The position numbers and the translations under genes were made by a program. 64,000 nucleotides of DNA from NCBI RefSeq assembly GCF_026226775.1, contig NZ_JAKKOD010000001.1, forward strand, positions 1,048,501-1,112,500, given 5' to 3'. The stretch comes from Avibacterium sp. 21-586 (lineage in GTDB: Bacteria; Pseudomonadota; Gammaproteobacteria; Enterobacterales; Pasteurellaceae). Of the stretch, positions 10,406 to 20,185 are shown one piece after another. The notes under the pieces were generated by a model. That model searched no databases, had not been told where the DNA came from, and saw nothing but the letters and a program-made list of their open reading frames with translations. The stretch's first letter is position 1. Every line of letters begins with the position of its first letter.

Positions 10406-11371
10406 ATGATAAAAAAAATTGCCGTATTGACAAGTGGTGGTGACGCACCTGGAATGAATGCCGCGATCCGTGGGGTGGTACGTTCTGCCTTAGGCGAAGG
10501 CTTAGAAGTTTATGGTATCTATGATGGTTATCATGGACTTTATCACAATAAAATCAAACAATTAACTCGTTATAGTGTATCAGATATTATTAACCGCGGC
10601 GGAACATTCCTTGGTTCGGCCCGTTTCCCAGAATTTAAAAATCCAGAAGTGCGGGCAAAATGTGCGGAAATTTTACGTTCACACGGCATTGATGCCTTAG
10701 TGGTTATCGGTGGGGACGGTTCTTATATGGGCGCAAAATTGCTCACTGAAGAACACGGCTTCCCTTGCGTGGGTATTCCTGGCACGATTGACAACGATGT
10801 GGCGGGTACAGACTATACCATTGGTTATCAAACTGCATTAGAAACAGCCGTAACCGCGATTGACCGCTTGCGTGATACCTCAAGTTCTCACCAACGTATT
10901 TCCATTGTAGAACTGATGGGCAGACATTGTAGCGACTTAACCATCTCTGCAGGTATTGCGGGCGGATGCGAATACATTGTCGCATCAGAAGTAGAATTTA
11001 AGCGTGAAGAATTAATTCAGCAGATTGAACGCAGTATCGAAGCAGGCAAACGCCACGCAATCATTGCTATGACAGAACATATTTGTGATGTGAATGAATT
11101 AGCAGAAGAAATCGAAGCGCGTGTAAAACACGAAACCCGTGCAACCATTTTAGGTCATATCCAACGTGGCGGTACCCCTTGTGCCTTTGACCGTATTTTA
11201 GCCTCTCGTATGGGTGTTTATGCGGTTGATATTTTATTACAAGGCAAAGGTGGCTATTGTGTTGGTATCCAAAACGAACAGCTTGTTCACCACGATATTA
11301 TTGATGCTATCAACAATATGCGCCGTGAATTTAAAGCTGACTGGCTGAAAATGGCAGCTCGTTTGGATTAA
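10406..11371 (+). CDS. pfkA: ATP-dependent 6-phosphofructokinase
   Basis: 321 residues from ATG 10406 ([20 protein letters not shown]), which aligns with E. coli PfkA; the open frame runs back to a TTG at 10385 but an AAAGG ribosome site at 10391-10395 supports the ATG. Signature residues GGDGS, the catalytic [16 protein letters not shown] and the EVMGRH-like [10 protein letters not shown] are present. It phosphorylates fructose-6-phosphate, the committing step of glycolysis. E. coli PfkA can also phosphorylate tagatose-6-phosphate, which may matter for the GalNAc locus at the other end of this window. A strong terminator follows. Confidence 0.97.
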   Translation: MIKKIAVLTSGGDAPGMNAAIRGVVRSALGEGLEVYGIYDGYHGLYHNKIKQLTRYSVSDIINRGGTFLGSARFPEFKNPEVRAKCAEILRSHGIDALVVIGGDGSYMGAKLLTEEHGFPCVGIPGTIDNDVAGTDYTIGYQTALETAVTAIDRLRDTSSSHQRISIVELMGRHCSDLTISAGIAGGCEYIVASEVEFKREELIQQIERSIEAGKRHAIIAMTEHICDVNELAEEIEARVKHETRATILGHIQRGGTPCAFDRILASRMGVYAVDILLQGKGGYCVGIQNEQLVHHDIIDAINNMRREFKADWLKMAARLD

Positions 11372-11396
11372 TTCCCTCTTTTATATATTCCTCTCT

Positions 11397-11424
11397 AAAG
11401 AGCCAATTTTTATTGGCTCTTTTG
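11397..11424 (+). terminator. Terminator of pfkA
   Basis: AAAGAGCCAAT (11397-11407) pairs perfectly with ATTGGCTCTTT (11412-11422), followed by Ts. It begins 26 bases after the pfkA stop. Confidence 0.9.
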
Positions 11425-11727
11425 TCTTATCAAACAACAAAAGATCGATAGGTTTAATCGTTGGTTGTTTATTGATTAATATCGTAACTTGAAATCATTA
11501 TATAATGTTATTTATTAGCCTAGCGATTGCTAGACTTTTCTTATACTAAGTTATTTAAGTTTAACGATAAGCCAAAATAGTGAGATGTTGTTATAATGTC
11601 TTCAATCAATCTCAATCTGTTTCAACAATCCTTGTCCAGTTATCTTAAACTTTGATGAATTACATCTCGGCTATTTTCTAATAATAATTATGTTTTAAAA
11701 TATAACTTATTATTACAGCGATAAAAA
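11425..11727. other. AT-rich non-coding gap with several imperfect inverted repeats
   Basis: There is no credible reading frame between the pfkA terminator and the PTS terminator. Visible structure: AAACAAC (11432-11438) against GTTGTTT (11464-11470); AAGTTTAACGATAA (near 11557-11570) against TTATCTTAAACTT (about 11642-11654); and AAAATAGTGAGATG (about 11574) against CATCTCGGCTATTTT (about 11663). The last two pairs interleave rather than nest. Nothing identifies it as a known RNA. Confidence 0.3.
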
Positions 11728-11752
11728 ATAGAGCCAAATAATTTGGCTCTAT
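11728..11752 (-). terminator. Terminator of the PTS permease operon
   Basis: ATAGAGCCAAA (11728-11738) pairs perfectly with TTTGGCTCTAT (11742-11752) around a three-base loop; leftward it is followed by a T run (AAAAAATA on the plus strand). The arms share the GAGCCAA core with the pfkA terminator 330 bases away. Confidence 0.9.
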
Positions 11753-11788
11753 GCTAGATTTAAAATGGATTACTTGCCTTTTGGGAGA

Positions 11789-13222
11789 TTAAATAAGCTT
11801 TTTAAACTCATCATATACAAACTGTACTTTAGGCCCAATAATCACTTGAACACTATTTTTAGCTGGGCGTACCACACCAGCAACACCAGCAGCTTTAATT
11901 TTTGCTTCATCAACTTTTAAGCGATCTTTTACTTCAATACGCAAACGAGTGATACAATGCTCTGCAAGTTCGATATTATCTGCCCCACCAAGCCCAGCAA
12001 GAATTTTTTCAGCAAGTTCAGTATAATTGCTGTATGCTATCTCAATTTTAAGTTCCTCAGATTGATCGTCATCTTCACGTCCCGGCGTTTTCAGATTTAA
12101 CGCTTTAATAAGTACGAGGAACACCACATAATAAGTAATAAATGCGGCAACACCGAGTAATAAGATAATCCACCAGCCTTCAGCGAATGGGTTTTTCAAT
12201 GATAACACATAGTCCACTAAACCTGCAGAGAAGTTAAAGCCAGCACGAGCAGGTAAAAGTGCGGTTATAAATAAGAAAATTCCTGTAAGTAAAGCGTGAG
12301 CAAGATAAAGGATTGGTGCTAAGAACATAAAAGAGAATTCAAGCGGTTCGGTGATCCCAGTAAAGAATGAACATAATGCAGCAGAAGCAAGGATGCCAGC
12401 AGCATATTTTTTCTTTTTAAGATGGGCAGTCTGCCACATAGCCAAAGCTGCACCAGGTAAACCAAACATCATCATAGGGAAGAAGCCGGACATATACATA
12501 CCTGTCACGCCTTTTACGCCACCTTCAACATTACCCCAGAACTTTGATAAATCAGCGATACCAGCAACATCAAAGAAAAATACCGCGTTTATGGCGTGGT
12601 GTAAGCCAATAGGAATTAATAAACGGTTAAAGAAACCAAAGATGCCCGCACCAATTGCACCTAGTCCGACAATAGATTCACCAAAGGTTATTAAACCACT
12701 GAAAAGAATTGGCCAAATAAAATAGAGTGGTATACAAAGCACTAGGGTGAGTAAAACAGACATTATTGGCACAGAACGTTTACCACCAAAGAAACCTAAA
12801 AATTCAGGCACTTGAAAGTGGCGGAAATGGTTGTAACAGTATGCACCAATACATCCACTCAAAATACCAATAAATTGATTGTTAATCTTTTTGAATGCTA
12901 AATCAGCTTCAACACCAGTCAAAGCACTCACAGTATCGGCACTAAGCATAATAGTTATGGTTAGAAAGGCAACAAGACCAGCAATAGCTGAAGTACCGTC
13001 TGCTTCGTCAGACATTCCAACGGCTACGCCAAGAGCAAAGAGTAATGACATATTGTCGATAAGAATACCACCCGCTTTCAATAACAACAAGGCAAGCATA
13101 TTATTGGCACCCCAGCCGGTAGGGTCAATCCAATAACCGATTCCCATAAGAATACCTGCGACAGGCAAGGTAGCAACAGGTAATAATAAGGATCTACCTA
13201 ATCTCTGTAATAATCTCATCAT
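11789..13222 (-). CDS. PTS permease EIICB, N-acetylglucosamine (NagE) type
   Basis: 477 residues: an EIIC membrane domain (about residues 1-375, eight to ten segments) and a C-terminal EIIB domain with the phosphorylated cysteine in HCITRLRIEVKDR. FFGGKRSVPI, FNRLLIPIGLHHA and FTGITEPLEFSFMFLAP match NagE closely. There is no EIIA domain, so it must borrow a soluble EIIA such as Crr. An AGGAGA ribosome site precedes two adjacent ATG codons. It is 159 bases downstream of a MupG-like gene and probably in its operon, so the true substrate may be a GlcNAc-containing muropeptide sugar rather than GlcNAc. Confidence 0.85.
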   Translation of the reverse strand: MMRLLQRLGRSLLLPVATLPVAGILMGIGYWIDPTGWGANNMLALLLLKAGGILIDNMSLLFALGVAVGMSDEADGTSAIAGLVAFLTITIMLSADTVSALTGVEADLAFKKINNQFIGILSGCIGAYCYNHFRHFQVPEFLGFFGGKRSVPIMSVLLTLVLCIPLYFIWPILFSGLITFGESIVGLGAIGAGIFGFFNRLLIPIGLHHAINAVFFFDVAGIADLSKFWGNVEGGVKGVTGMYMSGFFPMMMFGLPGAALAMWQTAHLKKKKYAAGILASAALCSFFTGITEPLEFSFMFLAPILYLAHALLTGIFLFITALLPARAGFNFSAGLVDYVLSLKNPFAEGWWIILLLGVAAFITYYVVFLVLIKALNLKTPGREDDDQSEELKIEIAYSNYTELAEKILAGLGGADNIELAEHCITRLRIEVKDRLKVDEAKIKAAGVAGVVRPAKNSVQVIIGPKVQFVYDEFKKLI

Positions 13223-13381
13223 AATGTTATCTCCTCTTTAATAAGATTATTATGTGTTACTTTTTATAATTTGCATTCTTGAAAACAAAATATAAAAAGC
13301 ATAGTCAGAAACTATACGATTATTAAAATATAATTTTATAGTCATTTAATATGAGGAAATATTAAAAAATAAATATGGCAA

Positions 13382-14473
13382 CTATTCTTCAGTAAAAATA
13401 AATTTTTGCCAAGGTTTTAGATAATCAAGCAAAAATAACTCTTGCTTAACAATTCTGCCAACAACATTTGATTTTCCACTATTTTCCATATCTTTTAAAG
13501 CAATTTGTAGCTCTCCTGCATAATGTCCATATTCACTACTTTCAACTACAATATCCCCCCGTTTAATTAAAGCAGGCGTATTAAATAATGCAAAATGATG
13601 TCCTTTATATTTAAAACGAGGCTGCGATGAGCGGATCATATTTGCACTTTTATCCCCTCGATTTATATGCAATTCGTTTAATACTATTTTGCGTTCAATC
13701 TCCGGGAGATTAGAATGCAGCTGTACATTAAAATTGAGTACATCCAATCTTACTTTTTCTATTTTTTGCCATTCTTCAGCTGTAACATAACAGTTGGATA
13801 CTAAAATATCATCAATGCCACCAAGTGCAACAAAATGTTTTATTTGCACATCAATAGGTAAAAAGCGATGTTTTTCCAATGTGGGAAGCCCTTGTGTAAC
13901 AGGCCAAGGCCCAAAACCCTCTTCACATTGGCTTGTTACAAATGCCGCAGTGCGTAAACCATATTTTTTAAAGCGCTTTGTACAATTAATAAAATAATCT
14001 TCCTCTAATCCACTATAAGCGTGAGGGTAGAAATTATGACAACCACATAACAAATATTCATTTGGCTGATAATCCATTATTGTATCTAATGTAGCCACAT
14101 TGTTGCTCATATTAATTTCTATTTTTAAACCATAAGGATTATAAGTCATTAGTGCTTCTTCATTGCCACTAAACCCCACATCTAATCGCAAACCATCTAC
14201 ATTTATTTGTTGGAAAAATGAAAGGTCTTGATAAGAAATATCTAATTTAGAAAATACACTAGGTGCAATATCAACAATAATTTCATAACCTAATTTTTTC
14301 GCATAAGTATGTATTTCTTTAAACTCATCAATAATTTCTTCTTTTGATTTATTGATGGATAATAAACAGGTAAATATACGTTTACAATTATATTTACTGC
14401 CTATTTCTAAATAGCGAAAAATATCTTCTTTTTTCGATTTTTCTGGATAAATAGATAGTCCTAACTGTCTCAT
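13382..14473 (-). CDS. DUF871 protein, 6-phospho-N-acetylmuramidase (MupG)-like
   Basis: 363 residues. The N-terminal two thirds is a TIM-barrel (LGLSIYPEKS at the start, VDGLRLDVGFSG mid-domain, HNFYPHAYSGL), and the C-terminal third is the DUF871 cyclophilin-like domain (RGDIVVESSEYGHYAGELQIA). In Staphylococcus aureus MupG cleaves MurNAc-6-phosphate-GlcNAc taken up by a PTS. Here it sits directly upstream of an EIICB permease, which supports a cytoplasmic phospho-disaccharide hydrolase. The DNA is AT-richer than its neighbours by eye. No murQ etherase is in the window, so the exact substrate is unproven. Confidence 0.75.
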   Translation of the reverse strand: MRQLGLSIYPEKSKKEDIFRYLEIGSKYNCKRIFTCLLSINKSKEEIIDEFKEIHTYAKKLGYEIIVDIAPSVFSKLDISYQDLSFFQQINVDGLRLDVGFSGNEEALMTYNPYGLKIEINMSNNVATLDTIMDYQPNEYLLCGCHNFYPHAYSGLEEDYFINCTKRFKKYGLRTAAFVTSQCEEGFGPWPVTQGLPTLEKHRFLPIDVQIKHFVALGGIDDILVSNCYVTAEEWQKIEKVRLDVLNFNVQLHSNLPEIERKIVLNELHINRGDKSANMIRSSQPRFKYKGHHFALFNTPALIKRGDIVVESSEYGHYAGELQIALKDMENSGKSNVVGRIVKQELFLLDYLKPWQKFIFTEE

Positions 14474-14553
14474 TTTTCTCTCTTTACTTTGATCTTAAAT
14501 AATCTAGATACAACATACTCAACAGTATTGTAGTATATCGATTATAAAAAATA

Positions 14554-14569
14554 TGTGACAGCACTCACA
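14554..14569. promoter_or_regulatory. Perfect CRP-cAMP site upstream of mupG-PTS
   Basis: TGTGACAGCACTCACA matches the CRP consensus TGTGA-N6-TCACA at all ten defined positions. It lies about 80 bases upstream of the mupG-like ATG and fits catabolite activation of the operon. No other gene starts nearby. Confidence 0.8.
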
Positions 14570-14681
14570 AAATGAAGTCATTCTAATAATTCATAAGGAT
14601 AAAAAATAAAACTTTCTATAATAAAACTATAGCTCTTATTGAAGAAGAATAGTATCGATTGAATATAATTATTTCTTTTTA

Positions 14682-15357
14682 GGCAGTCCTAACTATAGAT
14701 TAAAACGCTATTTAGATTAAATCCTATGAAAAAGTCGTCTAAGCCTGTAAACTTATCAAACTATTTGAGCTAGGCTCCTAGAACATCTGATGATGTGAGT
14801 CACTGTAAACAAAACCACGACGTCAATTACCTCCATAATTAGCTATCAAAATAGCCCGCATATGGAGATATTTTAAGGCGAAATTAACGTAGATAAATTA
14901 ATTTATCTTCGATTCGAAAAGGTGTGATTCAACGGGTAACAGTGAAAGATTTGCACTTTGTAAAGTATGATGGCAAGGTGTATATACTATTATTGTTCTT
15001 TCTTAATACATGATCTGCGAGCACTTTTACCAATTATTCGAGAAAAGATGAAACTCAATAGTCTTGTTTACGCCCATTTCTACAAAAGTGATGATGTGCT
15101 TGATATAAGTAAGTTTAATTATTTTTACATCAATCACAGCATTCACTTCGCAGAGAAACAAAAACATATCCACTAAATTGAAAATTTCGAGAACTAAACT
15201 ATAACGCCATTTACGCAAATTTAATGGTATTCTCAAAGCACATATTTAATTGCCGTTTAAGAAATACAAATGGCGTTTTAATCACAACAACCCAAAATCA
15301 CAAATTTCTATTTTGAAAAAATTAGTTAAGATGTAATCTAAGTTTTAGTTATCTGCC
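14682..15357 (+). mobile_element. Decayed IS1016-like insertion sequence (IS1595 family)
   Basis: The element is inferred from the broken transposase inside it. Candidate terminal inverted repeats begin GGCAG at 14682 and end CTGCC at 15357, with further partial matching (TAACT and TAGATT near the left end against the right-end complement). The span of about 676 bases is close to that of an IS1016 copy. No clear target duplication was found, as expected for an old copy. It fills most of the gap between mupG and ndk. Confidence 0.6.
14726..15336 (+). pseudogene. IS1595-family (IS1016 group) transposase remnant
   Basis: No single frame is open, but translated pieces in successive frames line up with IS1016 transposases: MKKS at the start, KLIKLFELG, YQNSPHMEIF-GEINVD, DGKVYILL, LLPIIREKMKLNSLVYAHF, KSDDVLDISKFNYFYINHS, HFAEKQKHIH, RHLRKFNGILKAHI, YKWRFNHNNPKSQISILKK. 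Several stops and at least four frameshifts interrupt it, so it is dead. The longest intact piece (14967-15176) should not be taken as a real gene. Confidence 0.75.
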
Positions 15358-15376
15358 ATAAGTCCTAATAAAACTA

Positions 15377-15799
15377 TTATGCCCTTGGGCAAATTTCCCC
15401 ATCGACAAAGAAATAGGCGATTTCACGCTCGGCACTTTCAGGGCTATCAGAACCGTGAACACAATTTTGCGTTTTGCTTAAAGCAAACTCTTTGCGCAAT
15501 GTGCCCTCATCGGCTTCTTCTGGGTTGGTTTTGCCCATTAAAGTGCGGTAGTTTTTTATCGCATTTTCTTTTTCTAATACAGAAACCACCACAGGCGCGG
15601 AAGTCATATATTTGACCAAGCCATCAAAAAAAGGTTTTCCTTGGTGTTCCGCATAAAAGCCTTCGGCTTGTGCTTGGGTTAACTGCACCAGTTTCATTGC
15701 AATGATGCGAAATCCTTCACTTTCTAAGCGGTTAAGAATTTTACCAATTAAATTACGCTCTACCGCATCAGGTTTAATAATGGATAATGTCCGTTCCAC
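15377..15799 (-). CDS. ndk: Nucleoside diphosphate kinase
   Basis: 140 residues, the normal length. The N-terminal [12 protein letters not shown] and the active-site motif [12 protein letters not shown], with His115 as the phosphorylated residue, are diagnostic. It balances nucleoside triphosphate pools by gamma-phosphate transfer. It lies nine bases downstream of pepB and is probably cotranscribed with it. Confidence 0.97.
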   Translation of the reverse strand: MERTLSIIKPDAVERNLIGKILNRLESEGFRIIAMKLVQLTQAQAEGFYAEHQGKPFFDGLVKYMTSAPVVVSVLEKENAIKNYRTLMGKTNPEEADEGTLRKEFALSKTQNCVHGSDSPESAEREIAYFFVDGEICPRA

Positions 15800-15808
15800 A
15801 CTTTCCTC

Positions 15809-17116
15809 CTATGAATTCGCTTGATTGAGTAAAAGATGTGCCAAGGTTTGCACACCAATGCCTGTTGCGCCCGTTGCCCATAAATCACTCGCGGATTTGC
15901 GATAAGTTGCAGAGCAATCAATATGCAACCAATGTTGTTGATAATTTTTCACAAAGTAAGATAAAAAGGCTGTTGCGGTGCTTGCACCGGCGCCCACTGG
16001 AGCTGTGCCGATATTGGCAATTTGGGCAAATTGAGAGCTGATTTGTGTGCGGTGAAACGCTTCAAACGGCAAGCGCCAGAAAGGCTCGTTAGCCGTTTGT
16101 GCGGCGTTAAATAGGCTTGCAACGAGTTCATTATCCATTGAAAGTACGCTGTGATAATCATTACCTACCGCCACTTTTGCCGCCCCCGTTAAAGTAGCGC
16201 AATCAATAATAAATTTTGGATTTTGCTTATCTGCTTCAATTAAGCCATCGGCTAGCACTAAACGGCCTTCTGCATCGGTATTCAACACTTCAGCGGTTAC
16301 ACCATTGCGATAAGTGATAATATCGCCTAATTTCATTGCATCTGCACTGACCATATTTTCCGCACAGCAGAGATAAAGCTTCACACGCTGGTTTAAGCCA
16401 CCTGCAATAGCCATACCTAATGCACCGGTAACTAATGCCGCGCCCCCCATATCAGTACGCATTGTGGACATTGAATCACTTGGTTTTAAGCTATAACCAC
16501 CACTGTCAAAGGTGATCCCTTTGCCGACTAAACAAGCTAACACTGGTGCATTCGGATCTTGGCTTGGGTTGAAGTCTAATTGTAACATTGCCGGCTTATG
16601 GCGGGAGGCTTTACCCACACTCCAAATGCCTTGATAATTTTTCTCGAACAAGGCTTCGCCAGAAATAATCTCAAAATTCACCGCATTTTCATTACCATAT
16701 TCCGCCGCAAGTTCTGCGATAAATTGTGCGGAACGCTCAGCTAATTTTTGTGGCGTAATAACATCAGAAGGTAAGTTTATGATTTCTCTAACAAAATCAC
16801 CGCACTGAATGCGAGCCAATAATTCTGCTTGTGGCTCATCATCTAAATGAGGAAATGTAATGGCATAATCCTGTTTTGCAGAATAAAAGCCTTGATAAAA
16901 CGCCCAACAATTTTCTAAATCCCAATTTTCGCCTACTAATTCCACATCTTTAATGCCTTGATTACGCAATTTACGCGCAGCTTTTTGAATGAAAGTGCGG
17001 TCGGAATTTATGGAATTTTGTTTAATATGAACCATGCCTTCGTCATTAGCAAAACTCAATAACGCATTTTCGCCCCAAACTGGGCTGGCAGGTTGTGTTG
17101 AAAGGTGAATTAACAT
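15809..17116 (-). CDS. pepB: Peptidase B, M17 leucyl aminopeptidase family
   Basis: 435 residues. The C-terminal catalytic domain has the two-metal site: [26 protein letters not shown] and the signature [14 protein letters not shown]. It is closer to PepB than PepA in length and N-terminus. It removes N-terminal residues from peptides in the cytoplasm. It begins a short operon with ndk; the 262-base gap upstream is shared divergently with infA. Confidence 0.93.
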   Translation of the reverse strand: MLIHLSTQPASPVWGENALLSFANDEGMVHIKQNSINSDRTFIQKAARKLRNQGIKDVELVGENWDLENCWAFYQGFYSAKQDYAITFPHLDDEPQAELLARIQCGDFVREIINLPSDVITPQKLAERSAQFIAELAAEYGNENAVNFEIISGEALFEKNYQGIWSVGKASRHKPAMLQLDFNPSQDPNAPVLACLVGKGITFDSGGYSLKPSDSMSTMRTDMGGAALVTGALGMAIAGGLNQRVKLYLCCAENMVSADAMKLGDIITYRNGVTAEVLNTDAEGRLVLADGLIEADKQNPKFIIDCATLTGAAKVAVGNDYHSVLSMDNELVASLFNAAQTANEPFWRLPFEAFHRTQISSQFAQIANIGTAPVGAGASTATAFLSYFVKNYQQHWLHIDCSATYRKSASDLWATGATGIGVQTLAHLLLNQANS

Positions 17117-17304
17117 AATGATTATCCTGATTTAAATTAAGTCTAGTTATCCTAATACAAGAGAATAAAAAATCAAAATATTAAATCTTTTTTCCTTTTT
17201 TTATAAGCGGACAAATGGCCAAGACATCACTATAAAGACTCGTTATGATATATGCACTCATCACTTACTTAACCTTACAGATGAGATTAAATGTTAGAAA
17301 AAAC

Positions 17305-17333
17305 TTGGTGAATGCGCTTGATGAGAGTATAAT
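17305..17333 (+). promoter_or_regulatory. Sigma-70 promoter of infA
   Basis: TTGGTG (17305-17310) and a perfect TATAAT (17328-17333) are separated by 17 bases, about 45 bases before the infA ATG, with an AGAGGAA ribosome site further down. Confidence 0.65.
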
Positions 17334-17360
17334 TCGCCCGTTTTTTGACTTATTTATTAA

Positions 17361-17597
<237 letters not shown>

Positions 17598-17634
17598 TCT
17601 GGTTGTACATCTTTTCTTCTTACCTATTCAAATT

Positions 17635-17665
17635 TTGCCCTAGCCAATTTCTAGGGCAACCTTTT
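17635..17665 (+). terminator. Terminator of infA
   Basis: TTGCCCTAG (17635-17643) pairs perfectly with CTAGGGCAA (17651-17659), followed by CCTTTTG. It precedes arcB by about 65 bases. Confidence 0.8.
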
Positions 17666-17727
17666 GTCTGCTTTTCACCATATTGTTATTATACAGATGC
17701 CTTATTGGCGAACTAAAAGGTTATAAA

Positions 17728-19587
17728 ATGAGAAATATCAAACACTTTGCACAGCGTTATGTGGATTGGGTGATCCGTCTTGGTCGCGTACGGTTTTCAC
17801 TGCTTGGCGTGCTTGTGCTTGCCGTGCTAGCCTTGTGTACACAGATGCTATTAAGCTTTTGTGTGGTGGGAACAGTCTATTGGTCGGATGTAGTGCGTTC
17901 CGTCGTGTTTGGTTTAATTTCTGCCCCTTTTGTAATCTATTTCTTCACCCTCTTAGTGGAAAAACTAGAAAAATCCCGTCTTGAATTAGCCAAATCGGTG
18001 GAAAATTTACGCTATGAAGTGTCAGAAAGAATGGTTGCAGAGAAAAAACTTTCCATTGCGTTAAACGATTTAGAGCAAAATAGTCGTAATAAAATAGCAT
18101 TAATGACAACCATAAGCCACGAACTACGCACACCACTAAACGGCATTATTGGCTTGAGTCGTATTTTATTAGACAGCAATTTAACCGTCGAACAACAAAA
18201 TTATCTTAAAACGATCAATATGAGTGCGGTGTCTCTAGGACATATTTTTAGCGATATTATCGATCTAGAAAAAATTGATGCACATAAAATTGAACTAAAT
18301 CGTAAAGAGACAGATTTTTATGCATTCCTTAATGATATAGCAAATTTTGCCACCCTTATGGCAGAACAAAATCAGCTAAAATTTGAACTAGAATACGAAC
18401 CAGATTTACCACAATGGCTGATGTTAGATAACGCCAGATTGAGCCAAATTTTATGGAACTTGATAAATAATGCCGTGAAATTCACACAAAAAGGTGTAAT
18501 CAGGCTCAAAGTTACACGGACTGGCAAACAACAATTTGCTTTCGCCATTTCCGATACGGGCATTGGTATTGCAGAAAGCGAGTTAGCCAATATTTTTGAA
18601 ATGTATTACCGCGTACAATCTAACCAATACCAGCACGCCGGCAGTGGCATTGGCTTAGCCGTTTCTAAAACCATTGCTAACTTAATGGATGGTGATCTAA
18701 GCGTACAAAGTGCGGTGGGAAAAGGTTCAGTTTTTACCTTGATCATTCAAGCTGAGCCTGTGAGTAAGCCGTTAGCATATCATCAATACCTCCCAAGCCA
18801 ACTACACATTTTGCTGATTGAAGATATTGAAGTAAACGTGATTGTTGCAAAATCCATTTTGGAAAAATTAGGCTATCAAGTCGATGTAGCAATGACCGGA
18901 CAACAAGCGATAGAAAAATTTGAGCAACATAGCTATGACTTATTACTCATTGATATTCAACTGCCCGATATGTCGGGCTTTGAAATTGCCCAGTATTTAC
19001 GCCAAAAATACGAAAATGACGAATATGATTACCTTCCTCCCCTGATTGCACTTACCGCTAACATAATGCACGATAAGCAAGAGTATTTACAGCAAGGAAT
19101 GGATGATATTTTACGCAAGCCACTCTCATTAGAGGAATTAACGGAATGTTTGTATCAGTATTTTACCAACGAAATTACGCCCCCTACGGCAATTTCCCAC
19201 TCACGTCAATCTCTCCAACAAGCACAAGATTCTGTATTAGATCTTGCCCTATTAAATGAATTGACCGGATTATTAGGGGTGAAAACAATGAAAAATAACA
19301 CCGCACTTTTCCAACAGCTCATGCCGGCATATATGACAGAATTAATGAGCGCTTATGATATTTATCAACACGATCCTAAGCATAAATTAGAAATAAGTCA
19401 CGCTGCACATAAAATCAAAGGCGCGGCAGGCTCAGTGGGATTGAAACGTATTCAACAAATTGCTGATCAGGCACAACACAGCGAAAATACCGATTGGGAA
19501 AAGGATATTGCCACATGGTTGAATCAACTATCGCAATATTGGCAAAAAGACGTTGATAAACTCTCTGCGTGGTTAAATACATTTTAA
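17728..19587 (+). CDS. arcB: Aerobic respiration control sensor kinase ArcB, short PAS-less form
   Basis: 619 residues from ATG 17728, which matches the E. coli N-terminus and has AAAAGG upstream; the frame extends to 17683 but lacks support. Two membrane segments (about residues 24-75) lead into a coiled coil, then the H box TISHELRTPLNG with His131, N/G boxes (NLINNAVKF, SDTGIGI, GSGIGLAVSK), a receiver with Asp409 in LLIDIQLPDMSG, and a C-terminal HPt domain with His561 in AAHKIKGAAGS. Only about 45 residues separate membrane and H box, so the E. coli linker PAS domain is absent, as in H. influenzae. Its response regulator ArcA is not in the window. Confidence 0.93.
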   Translation: MRNIKHFAQRYVDWVIRLGRVRFSLLGVLVLAVLALCTQMLLSFCVVGTVYWSDVVRSVVFGLISAPFVIYFFTLLVEKLEKSRLELAKSVENLRYEVSERMVAEKKLSIALNDLEQNSRNKIALMTTISHELRTPLNGIIGLSRILLDSNLTVEQQNYLKTINMSAVSLGHIFSDIIDLEKIDAHKIELNRKETDFYAFLNDIANFATLMAEQNQLKFELEYEPDLPQWLMLDNARLSQILWNLINNAVKFTQKGVIRLKVTRTGKQQFAFAISDTGIGIAESELANIFEMYYRVQSNQYQHAGSGIGLAVSKTIANLMDGDLSVQSAVGKGSVFTLIIQAEPVSKPLAYHQYLPSQLHILLIEDIEVNVIVAKSILEKLGYQVDVAMTGQQAIEKFEQHSYDLLLIDIQLPDMSGFEIAQYLRQKYENDEYDYLPPLIALTANIMHDKQEYLQQGMDDILRKPLSLEELTECLYQYFTNEITPPTAISHSRQSLQQAQDSVLDLALLNELTGLLGVKTMKNNTALFQQLMPAYMTELMSAYDIYQHDPKHKLEISHAAHKIKGAAGSVGLKRIQQIADQAQHSENTDWEKDIATWLNQLSQYWQKDVDKLSAWLNTF

Positions 19588-19733
19588 GAGAAATGCGACA
19601 GTAAAATCGCTAAAACGCGTGAATATCCAACTCGAAAAATAGATGATAAAGAACAACTTGGATTTACATATAAAGTGGCAATAAAATATAACTAAGCAAA
19701 GACACCACGTTTTATTTTTAGTGAGGCAAACCT

Positions 19734-20135
19734 ATGAATACTCAAATTGATAAACTTGCTTGGCTATACATCAAAGATAACCAAGTGCTAATGGCTCGCT
19801 CCAAAGGGAAAGAAAAATTTTATCTCCCAGGAGGAAAAAGAGAACCACACGAAAGCGATCAACAAGCCTTAATACGAGAAATTGAAGAAGAATTAGGGAT
19901 TACACTAATCGCCAGCAGCCTCCAATATATTGGTGAATTTTCTGCTCAAGCAGACGGAAAAAACACCGATTGCATCGTCAAACTCACCTGCTATAAAGCC
20001 GATTTTATCGGTGAATATCACCCTCAAAGTGAAATAGACGAAATTGCGTGGATTCACTATCAAAATAAAGAAAAATGCTCTCTCGCCACACAGAAAGTAT
20101 TGGAATATTTAAAACAACAAGGCCAATTAGAATAA
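19734..20135 (+). CDS. Nudix hydrolase
   Basis: 133 residues. The Nudix box is complete: GGKREPHESDQQALIREIEE followed directly by ELG, matching Gx5Ex7REUxEExGU. The protein is a single Nudix domain with no extra part, so it probably hydrolyses a nucleoside diphosphate derivative, but the substrate cannot be read. It is preceded by GTGAGGC and stands alone between arcB and a convergent operon. Confidence 0.8.
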   Translation: MNTQIDKLAWLYIKDNQVLMARSKGKEKFYLPGGKREPHESDQQALIREIEEELGITLIASSLQYIGEFSAQADGKNTDCIVKLTCYKADFIGEYHPQSEIDEIAWIHYQNKEKCSLATQKVLEYLKQQGQLE

Positions 20136-20185
20136 TCAAGTTTCCACAAACCCATTAATAAAAAACAACCACGTTTTTACTAACA

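Noticed and set aside
13301-13366. Short inverted repeats in the mupG-PTS gap as a terminator or operator
   Set aside because: ATAGT/ACTAT and TTTAATAT/ATATTAAA are AT-only or five-base stems with no T run, expected by chance in such AT-rich DNA.
14967-15176. A 69-residue open frame starting MMARCIYYY
   Set aside because: It is one surviving piece of the frameshifted IS1016-like transposase (LLPIIREKMKLNSLVYAHF to INHSIHFAEK), not an independent gene.
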